Shown here piece by piece: positions 1 to 7,200 of a stretch of DNA of 11,470 nt. Source of the DNA: Zancudomyces culisetae (lineage: Eukaryota; Kickxellomycota; Harpellomycetes; Harpellales; Legeriomycetaceae). The DNA is taken from NCBI GenBank assembly GCA_001969505.1, contig LSSK01000136.1, positions 64,001 through 75,470 on the forward strand, given 5' to 3'. The position numbers and the translations under genes are program-made. The notes beneath the pieces are model-generated. The model was not told where the DNA came from. It made no database searches and worked only from the letters and a program-made list of their open reading frames with translations. How positions within the stretch are numbered: the stretch's first letter is position 1; every line of letters starts with the position of its first letter.

Positions 1-575
1 GCCCAACCATTGAGCGACAACCGAGCGCAGCAGACAGTTTTATATTTTTGTCGTCACCCACTCACCAGTTTACTCGCCTTATAACCCCGCCTGCATTCAG
101 AGGCTATCAAGGGGATACTGAGAAAAAGCAAAAGACGTCTTCAACAGATGTGTCTCTAAGCGCTTCACGCTCTACTACACACAATTTTTTATATGATGAA
201 CATAAGGAAACGGACCCACTTCCAAAAGAATCTGCGCCAGGCTTGTTACCGACTAAACGCACCCGTTCGGGCCTACTTTTTAAAGATTTTGATTTATACA
301 ACATCAACGATAGCTCAAAACTATCTCCATCCTCACCACCAGTTCTTCACCCATCTAAAGGTACCACCGATAAGATATATTCTTTACAGGACTCTGTGTT
401 TTTAAGCAACAGGCCTGGTTTGATTTCGCGGAGCTTGTTACCCAAAAACATTCCAGGTTTTCGACTCAAGAATAAAAATGGCGAGAAGATGCAAAATAGT
501 CCCTCTGGGAGTGTGTCTTTGGAAACTGAACCATCCGAGTCACTTTCAATGAAACCTGGTCCAAATATTAACTAG
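1..575 (+). CDS. 3' end of an unrecognised Ser/Pro-rich protein gene (5' truncated by the window edge)
   Basis: The reading frame is open from position 3 to the TAG at 573-575, about 190 codons. No stop lies upstream in frame, and the first possible initiator in the listed frame is only a TTG, so this is the last exon (or part of one) of a longer gene. An open frame this long is unlikely by chance at this base composition. The visible protein is low in complexity and rich in Ser, Thr, Pro and Lys. It has several Ser-Pro/Thr-Pro sites (such as ITPP and KLSPSSPP) and a small basic patch (PTKRTR), but no transmembrane segment and no domain I recognise. This looks like the disordered C-terminal tail of a regulatory protein, perhaps phosphorylated by proline-directed kinases; that is inference only. 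Function unknown. Confidence 0.7.
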   Translation, partial: PTIERQPSAADSFIFLSSPTHQFTRLITPPAFRGYQGDTEKKQKTSSTDVSLSASRSTTHNFLYDEHKETDPLPKESAPGLLPTKRTRSGLLFKDFDLYNINDSSKLSPSSPPVLHPSKGTTDKIYSLQDSVFLSNRPGLISRSLLPKNIPGFRLKNKNGEKMQNSPSGSVSLETEPSESLSMKPGPNIN

Positions 576-1203
576 ATATGTTTGATACAAATGCCTGTTT
601 ATTTAAAAGATGGTATGTTTGTTCTGTTTTGTTTTGTTTTTTGCTTTGGGTTGATAGTGATAATTTAAATTCAAATTTGTAAACCCGATTTTCTCATTTG
701 AAAGGATAAAAGTATCCAAATTTAATAAGTAGACAGCTCCCCTTTAGCTAATCAGGCACAAATGGTTTGTCAGTGGGTCAGTTTTTGGGGTATATATCTA
801 TCTGCGATGTCTAATGGGTGGTTTGCGTTTACAATTAAGGAAAGTGTGAAAAAAAGCTGATAGACAAATAGAGTGTGTGGCCAGGAGGAGGGTCCACATC
901 CTTTTGGTTGGTAACCTTTAGGATTTAGTTAAAAAAAGTGTTTAAATTTTGGGGTAGATGAAAGGTGTTGGTAAGCACAACGCTTTTCATATATAAATAG
1001 TGTAATTTTTACCAGAGATTATTAATTATTGATTGATATTACTCATTATTACTATATTTACTTACTACCATGTGATATTTCGTTGCTTTTTTTTTTTTTG
1101 CTATATTCACAAAACCTCGGGTTTTTTTTTGTGGAGATAACAACAATATTGCCTAATATAGAAAATATCGGAAATGTACAGCGTAATTCGTATAAATTAA
1201 GGT

Positions 1204-1245
1204 TATGTCCACTCGGGTATAGGACTATACCAACGAGTTGACGTG
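1204..1245. other. Extended imperfect hairpin
   Basis: ACTCG (1211-1215) and GGTATA (1216-1221) pair with TATACC (1226-1231) and CGAGT (1234-1238) around the loop GGAC. This gives 11 base pairs with a 2-nt AA bulge at 1232-1233. Past a 2x2 internal loop, 1204-1208 can pair with 1241-1245 using G-T wobbles. It is one of the strongest local stems in the gap. There is no known RNA family match; function unknown. Confidence 0.4.
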
Positions 1246-1271
1246 TATGGTAGAACATATTTATGCGCACT

Positions 1272-1294
1272 ACTACATTTTATTCGAATGTGGT
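1272..1294. other. Short hairpin
   Basis: ACTACATT at 1272-1279 pairs with AATGTGGT at 1287-1294, eight pairs including one G-T wobble, around a 7-nt loop. It lies about 30 bp after the larger hairpin at 1204-1245. The significance is unknown. Confidence 0.25.
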
Positions 1295-1500
1295 GAAGTT
1301 TTCTAAAACAACAGAATAGATAATATTACTAAATTTCTAACTCAGAGTCAACCTAGAATTAACGAGAAGGCTATTCGGCTTTCCACAACAATGTTTATTA
1401 AACCATTTTTGGCCATACCACCAATGAGTTTTCGTATTTGAAGTTGCTATTGTAATAAAGCTATGGTAGGGAAGAACCGCTTGATATTTATGAGACATTA

Positions 1501-1531
1501 AGCAGTTACGGCTTAAACCGCTAACTCAGCT
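1501..1531. other. Bulged hairpin
   Basis: AGC, AGTTA and CGG (1501-1511) pair with CCG (1518-1520), TAACT (1522-1526) and GCT (1529-1531) around the loop CTTAAA. That is eleven pairs with bulges at 1521 and 1527-1528. A competing stem CAGCT/AGCTG lies at about 1527-1544, and AGAGCA/TGCTCT pairs at about 1560-1585. The local density of stems could mean a structured RNA, but no known family fits. Confidence 0.3.
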
Positions 1532-2102
1532 ACCCTGGCAGCTGATCACACCAATAAAAGAGCAGAAAATGTTGACGATATGCTCTACTGATGGCCAAAA
1601 GGTTGTGTTTAATACTTAACATTTTTATTTGTTAATTTTTGTTTCCACTGATATGATGATTTTGAATCAGTACTTCAAGTGTGGATACTAAGTATGGTGA
1701 AACATTTTAGAATATCTTCTAGTACATTTGTCAACATTAAAGGAGGATAGTAGTACAGCGCAAAGTGGAAACGAAGGTTGATGAATAAGGCTACAAGTTA
1801 AGCGACATGATTCAACCCTTTTCTCTCTAACACATGCTCAAGAGTATGAGTTTTTGTAGGTGTACTTCACAGTTTACATAAAACAATAATCACAAAGTAA
1901 CAAAGCTGTTCATCGTTATATTAAAGTTTGTCTTATATTGGCTCCATCTGCTAAATCACATTTTCAACGTACTTGCACTCATTTATAGGGGTCACACAGA
2001 TGGTATCAAGTTGATAAAAGGTGAGAAGATGTAGCGATGTGTTACAAAAGCTAGCTTCACTGTTTTATTTGTTTTACTATGTCTTTTTTTTTCACCTTCC
2101 GG

Positions 2103-2175
2103 TTCTTTTAAAAGAAACTATACTCTTGTCCGAGGGCTAAACAATTGTATTTATTCGCCAAAAAGCATTAATGCT
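2103..2175. repeat. Two perfect palindromes
   Basis: A 14-nt perfect palindrome, TTCTTTTAAAAGAA, lies at 2103-2116. A 12-nt perfect palindrome, AGCATTAATGCT, lies at 2164-2175 and is flanked by an A run before and a T run after, so the second could fold into a longer stem. Both are AT-rich, which makes chance palindromes fairly common. They could be dimer-binding sites, but nothing else supports that. Confidence 0.25.
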
Positions 2176-3941
2176 CTTTTTGTTTCATGTGTCACACCAA
2201 ATATGTGTTGTTTAAATCGTTATTTCTAGTGAATTGTAGATGGTATATGAAAAAAGTTGGTCGCCAATTAATTTTAGCACAGATTACATTGGGTTAATTA
2301 ATATGTAATTACTTCTATAAAAGTTAATTGCGCTCTTTTTTTCTCAGCTAGTTGGTAGGCCATCCTCCAAAAAGTGCGAAGTTTGCCGCCATGAGGATAT
2401 TTTTGTTGCTATAATGTCTTCTTGATATGCTAATTTTAATACCCTAAACAAAACCATCCAAATGAAAAGCGATTTTAATTCAACTAAATGTTAGCTAAAT
2501 AAAAAATCTGTTCATAAAATTTGTATCCTATTTGATGCTTGATTTTGATGTTGATTCCTCTTGAATAATAGCTTCATTTTGCCATGGGTTAATTTTTCTC
2601 CAATTTGTGGTCAGTAACTATATAATTGGATAACAGAACATTTGCTAATTGGTCTGAACCTCGATTAATTGAAAAGAAATGATTCATTTTGACCTTTTTA
2701 AGAGCATAGTTGCACCAATATCTAAATTAATTGTTATCCCATCTTGAACTTGTTCTAAATGGCTAAATGCTAGGTTTAATAAATTCTTAATGCTTCATCT
2801 AAATATAAAGACGTGAATACCTAAGAGAGGAAGTGTGGATCAAAACCATAGATGGTAGGTTAAATCACAACCAAAGGAGGCATCCCCTCAATATTTTTGT
2901 ATTGAACTGGATTCAAAGCACCAGGACACCAGACGAGTGGCATCTTGGGTGCTGTTTATAGAGGGAGTTCTCGACTGTGTTACCATAGTTGTCCAGTTAT
3001 AACTGTACACCCAAAGACAATATTTTAGTAATTATTCGCATGACAACTAAGCATAGCCATTTGGTAAAGTACATTAGCATGAACCACGAGTACGAGTTTT
3101 TATGCTAGTTATTTTTTGACACACCTCCACTAAAACGCAAAGTAAAACCGACTATGATTTCTGCCTATTTTTCATGGAACAAACACCCATAAATCCAAAA
3201 TTGACAAAATTTGATTTTTTTCGTTAATGATTTCAGATTGTATAATCATTCAAACTATGGTTGTGGTGTAAAAAACTGCATTACCAACACTCGATTATAG
3301 CTTCTATCAGCTGGTTGAGATTTCGAATAGTATACATTCCTTTGATTTTAATATAATGTTTTACCTAATTCAACAATCTCTACCTCTTCCAATTCTCCTA
3401 AAGTCAAACAAACATGTTTGCTATGTAAATGCGCATTTATAGTGAAAAACAGTTTCCAATAATTTATTAAATAAACCCTGATGGTATATTTAAACGGGAC
3501 GTTTATATTTAGACAGTTTACACGCCACCTAAAGTAATAGTGCTGGGGATGCCATTTATTCAAACCTGTATATTTATTGATTTTGATAAAACTCTAATAA
3601 GTTGTATGGTTTTTGTTTTGCTTAGCGTACTTTTTTCCATTTTACTTTTAATGGTTGAAGGCACACCTTCATAGGCTTTATTTATTTGTTTATTCACTAA
3701 CTTATTATACCAGTTAGGATGAAGCAGTGTGCATTTCGAATTTAAGGAATAATATTTTGGGTGGTACGAAAATTTTTTCCAGATATTGCTTAAATGCTAA
3801 GATCTCGAAACGAGATACCACACACCGATACCAATACAATATAAACCTAAGCTATAAACCCGGGTGATAGAATTTCCACTTTGCTTCTAGCAAAAATGTA
3901 TTTTTTCATCCATGGATTTTTCATCATTTGCAATTATCAGA

Positions 3942-3964
3942 ACCAGTACCAGTACCAGTGCCAG
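3942..3964. repeat. Short hexanucleotide tandem repeat (ACCAGT)
   Basis: Three consecutive ACCAGT units are followed by a diverged unit beginning GCCAG. It is a small microsatellite-like tract in non-coding DNA. One frame through it reads alternating Thr-Ser, but that frame is only about 38 codons long, so I do not call a gene. Confidence 0.5.
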
Positions 3965-4430
3965 CTTTAGCAACTATTTCCTTTGTTTTTTTCAGTCTTT
4001 GATCAGACACTTAAAGTTTCAAATTTAGGCATGATGAGTAAGCCCAAAATGTACATATTTTTTCGGTCCTTTTACAAATTTAATTCCCTTTTAAAAAATT
4101 TTTTTGTGTACAGTCTCCTTCAGACAACCATAGGTTCAAACTCACCTGCTAACGGGGATTTATTTGCGGTTTGGTAATAGGAATTCATACTTGCTAGAAG
4201 GGACTTCCGGAAGCTCTGCTGGCTTTATAATATAATGACAAAAGTAACATAGGTTATAATTTATTTACGTTATTCATAATTGTTAAACCTAAATTAATAT
4301 TGTGCCACATAAATTTGCAATTTATTTACAAACACCCTAATTTACGCATTTTTTTTCAAAGTTAATACCCACAAGTAGTTTTGATGAATAGTGCAGTGGG
4401 AAAAGAATGGCTCAGTTGATACAGGGTTTT

Positions 4431-4510
4431 TTTTTAATCCCCCCCCTCTTCTTCCAACAAGATAAGGGAAATATGTTTATTAAAAAAAACCACTCGCGAT
4501 GTATATAAAT
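4431..4510 (+). promoter_or_regulatory. Candidate promoter: T/C tract and TATA-like element
   Basis: A pyrimidine tract (T run, then C run, then CTTCTTCC, about 4427-4456) is followed by TATATAAAT at 4502-4510, roughly 175 bp upstream of the ATG at 4686. The arrangement would suit a fungal core promoter for that gene, but T/A runs are common in this region and nothing confirms it. Confidence 0.25.
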
Positions 4511-4685
4511 GCGTTTTTACGACCACACCTGAAGAAACAAGTATTTGTTCGGCAAGATAAATACAGAAAACACCTTCATAGCAAGTACTTTTTTTTTGTC
4601 CTCTTATTGTGCACCACTGGAAAGACCAATCTCGCAAAACTAAGAATTACTTTGGGTGTTGAATACTTTCTAACCAGTAACGAAT

Positions 4686-5447
4686 ATGGGATGTGAGTAC
4701 TGTAGGGGGTGGAAAGGCAGCTGCTGTATCAAGACGCTTCCTTGTAGCTGCACTTGCCATCGAAACTGCGACTGTGTTTACTGCGTAACAATAATGTTTT
4801 TAAACAAGGACACTTCCATACTAAAGTATCAAACTCCTTACCACGATCCAATAGTTCAGAGGTATCTATCTTGTACCAGGACCAGAAAGCCAGCCCATGA
4901 TCTTTCGACAAATAAAATGCATAGAAAAGAGTCATCATCACCCAAGAACAACAATGAAAAACTCAAGAAGACCAAGGCGACGGACTTCGGTGGTAAAAGT
5001 ACTCATTTATTGCGACGTGAACCATCAAGTTCCAAGGATATTGACAATTTGCACTTTGAGAATGTGACCAACACTGTTATCATAAACCCCATTTACAAAA
5101 ATAACCCCTCAGAGCCCTTTAAAAAGAGCAAATCTTTTGGTGGATTCTCAAAAGTTACTTCTTATTTTTCTGGTGGCCGTAAGGATAAAAGTATCATGAA
5201 AAAGGAGACTTCTTTCCGCGAACCGAACGAGTTTTTGAACAAACCATTCTTGGAAAGCGTGTATACACGAACCAAAGATGTAAATAAAATCTTGCCCTCT
5301 ACGGGTGCTTATTGTGCCAATTCCACAGATTCAGAACAAAGTGATGTTTCCGCATTTTTCTACTGTCCTGTCAATGATCAACTAAGGATGCCGTCGAGTG
5401 AAGAATTTACAATATTTGTTCCTCGTCTGACCACAGTAGCCAAGTAG
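4686..5447 (+). CDS. Unrecognised 253-aa protein with an N-terminal cysteine cluster
   Basis: A single open frame of 253 codons, far longer than expected by chance. The ATG at 4686 is the first after an in-frame TAA at 4671-4673. The N-terminus holds ten cysteines at residues 3, 6, 13, 14, 20, 22, 24, 28, 30 and 33, plus His25. The CxCxCH and CxCxxC spacing resembles a metal-binding or metallothionein-like head. The protein begins Met-Gly-Cys, so lipid modification (myristoylation plus palmitoylation) is an alternative reading. From about residue 65 on it is Ser/Lys/Asn-rich and probably disordered, with two copies of KKxxSF (146-151 and 172-177) and RREPS (110-114) that look like basic-directed kinase or 14-3-3 sites. 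No transmembrane segment. I recognise no family. A 162-bp in-frame segment covering the cysteine cluster could instead be an intron (see findings), so the N-terminal part of the model is less certain than the body. Confidence 0.7.
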   Translation: MGCEYCRGWKGSCCIKTLPCSCTCHRNCDCVYCVTIMFLNKDTSILKYQTPYHDPIVQRYLSCTRTRKPAHDLSTNKMHRKESSSPKNNNEKLKKTKATDFGGKSTHLLRREPSSSKDIDNLHFENVTNTVIINPIYKNNPSEPFKKSKSFGGFSKVTSYFSGGRKDKSIMKKETSFREPNEFLNKPFLESVYTRTKDVNKILPSTGAYCANSTDSEQSDVSAFFYCPVNDQLRMPSSEEFTIFVPRLTTVAK

Positions 5448-5641
5448 TTAGCTTCACGGCTTTGAAAAAGCTACCAGTACAAGAAATAATTGCTATCTAG
5501 ATATTTTCTTAAACTGTGACCTGAAAGACGAGTGGGTGTATAGAGAGTGAGAGTGAGGGGAACGATGAACAGTGGACGATTAACTAGAGCGCGAGAATAA
5601 GCCGGTGTATCTCGCTATATGATATCTTAATGTAATATAGA

Positions 5642-5647
5642 AATAAA
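5642..5647 (+). terminator. Candidate poly(A) signal (AATAAA)
   Basis: A canonical AATAAA lies about 195 bp after the stop of the 253-codon gene, a reasonable 3' UTR length. The hexamer is frequent in AT-rich DNA, so support is weak. Confidence 0.3.
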
Positions 5648-5683
5648 TTCAGCTCGGATTAAAACGAAACAAGTACCGAGAAC

Positions 5684-5756
5684 GTAACCTAGTGACACCA
5701 AATGTATAGTATACTAACTTTATTTTTTGTTTATATTTTCATTCTTTCAACCACAG
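5684..5756 (+). other. Candidate intron in a non-coding flank
   Basis: GTAACC at 5684-5689 could be a donor. TACTAAC, the optimal fungal branch-point sequence, lies at 5712-5718. A pyrimidine-rich stretch of about 35 nt follows and ends in CACAG at 5752-5756. The length of 73 bp fits the introns of the neighbouring kinase gene. No long coding frame flanks it. It may be an intron in the 3' UTR of the gene ending at 5447, part of a non-coding transcript, or a chance match. Confidence 0.35.
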
Positions 5757-7200
5757 ACGCAAGATGTGTTTTGGTGGTGGTTTTACTTTATTTTTAACGC
5801 TTAACATTACTCATTATTTTTAATTGAATGCCATATTTTTCTTTGTTTTAATCGAGTCTTTAAGTATAACACCTATAAATGAAACAAATAATAAAATACT
5901 AAAAAGATCCCTAACAAACTACGGAAATGACTCAGCAACCTTGTTATGTAAAATGACATCACACTTTTAAAACACTGCACTCATTTATAGATAGTACCTG
6001 ATATAGTGTTACTTTACACCAAATATGAGTGTGTTTGGTAATTCACGAATTCGTCCTGAAAAAGGGTGTTATCTACAGCTTATACACACTGAGTATAAAT
6101 TAGGTCCAAGAATAACAGGAAAGATATGAGCAAGTAGGTTTTAGACAGCAGCTAAGATAGGCTAGCAAGTATGGGACTAGTATATATTAAGTTCAAGATA
6201 CAGTGTTCTTTTTGCGAAAAGAATAGCGTAGAAACCGTTGGTCAACTTTTTTGACAGCAAATACTCCGCAGCACTGTGGTTATCGTTTCTAGAAACGTAT
6301 TTCAGAAGTATCAAACCCAGGATGTGAAGAGATTAGTGAGAGGAGAGATGTGGAAAAAACCTTTTTTTTGTATGAAGACTCCTTGGAGAGGTGGTGTTAC
6401 AAAGGCTGGTTTATCTCTGTTAAGAATAGAGAAACCGAATTAGTATTCTTGGTTGAGCTTGGAACAGCGAAATCATTGAATAGCGTCTATCGGGTTAGAA
6501 TAAAAATCTTAGGTCGACTCAGAGCAGAACCAATGTCCTTGAATGAACATATGGTGTGTTATGGAGTCTCTAGAGGGATGAAGGGGAATTGGTTAGGTAT
6601 ATGTTGTGTAGGATTACTTTTTTTTCAGTTTTATGTGATGTCCGTTAATAAATGAATCATGCAATAAGGAAAAGCAACAAATAAAGATATGTATATGTCC
6701 ATTTTTAGTTCATTATTCCTCCCACACCAAGCTTATTTGAAAATTACTGCTTTCAATTTCCGCTGCCCATATATTTATTTGTTCTTTCTTGTAAACGTGT
6801 GTGTAGTACCATAGAGCTAAAAATAGATCATCATGCTTTAAACGGAAATGTTTTCCACTAATGAAAGGAGGTAAGGTTTTATATGTTACCATGTGTATTA
6901 TATGCTGATTAGGGTACACTTTTTGACAAACCTTCTGGGCTGTTTTCCATTTGCCATACAAGCTACCCCTTTATTTGCTTGCATAAAAGTTCAATGGTGA
7001 AATGTGTTTTAAATATCAGGCTCCACTAAATGCCAAATTTGCATTGATTTGTGCAAACGATGTAACAGACGAGAACAGAAAATTAGAAACGAACTACAAT
7101 TATAATTGGCAGGTTTAGATAATCACTACAAAATTAATAGTAAATTAATAACAATTTTATAAGTGCTTCTTAGAAGAGGACAGTAAAGAAAAGTGTCATA

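Larger units (their letters stand above)
576..4685. other. 4.1-kb gene-poor AT-rich intergenic region
   Basis: I find no supportable gene here. The open frames are short (about 70 codons at most), mutually overlapping and without recognisable motifs. Homopolymer T and A runs are frequent. Slightly GC-richer islands lie near 1340-1610 and 2860-3000, where several frames are open at once; this is what raised GC alone would give. The region must hold the 3' UTR of the upstream gene and the promoter of the gene at 4686. A multi-exon gene with small exons or a non-coding RNA cannot be excluded by eye. Hairpins and repeats inside it are listed separately. Confidence 0.6.
5448..7200. other. 1.75-kb intergenic region
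   Basis: It contains the 3' UTR of the 253-codon gene and the promoter of the kinase gene at 7201. A purine tract of GAGAGT-like units lies at 5543-5560. A stop-free + strand stretch at 6293-6655 (121 codons including its TGA) has no in-frame ATG until two thirds through. A - strand frame at 6713-6961 has only a TTG at its 5' end. Neither has recognisable motifs, and both lengths are compatible with chance, so I call no gene. One strong splice-acceptor-like site is listed separately. Confidence 0.55.

Noticed and set aside
1648-1659. Box C/D snoRNA signals (CTGA and ATGATGA)
   Set aside because: The boxes are adjacent and in the wrong order, with no downstream D box at a suitable distance.
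2340-3300. Protein-like readings on the - strand and + strand, suggesting a decayed transposon (reverse transcriptase or transposase)
   Set aside because: Stops occur about once per 16-18 codons in the best frames, the rate expected by chance at this composition. In the GC-richer part (2860-3000) several frames on both strands are open at once. No diagnostic motif holds up.
3348-3563. 71-codon - strand frame containing an exon-like GELEEVEIVEL segment
   Set aside because: It is short and isolated, and no consistent flanking exons could be joined in frame.
4131-4150. tRNA-like B box (GGTTCAAAC)
   Set aside because: The flanking bases do not form a T stem, and no A box or acceptor stem is present.
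5909-5915. CCCTAAC as a telomerase RNA template
   Set aside because: It is only one repeat unit long, and nothing around it resembles telomerase RNA structure.
6293-6655. Stop-free + strand stretch of about 120 codons, listed with a GTG start at 6350
   Set aside because: There is no in-frame ATG until late in the frame, no recognisable motif and no clear splice partner, and the length is roughly what chance gives once across six frames of this window.
6713-6961. 82-codon - strand open frame
   Set aside because: It begins with TTG, lacks an early ATG, shows no motif, and its length is compatible with chance.
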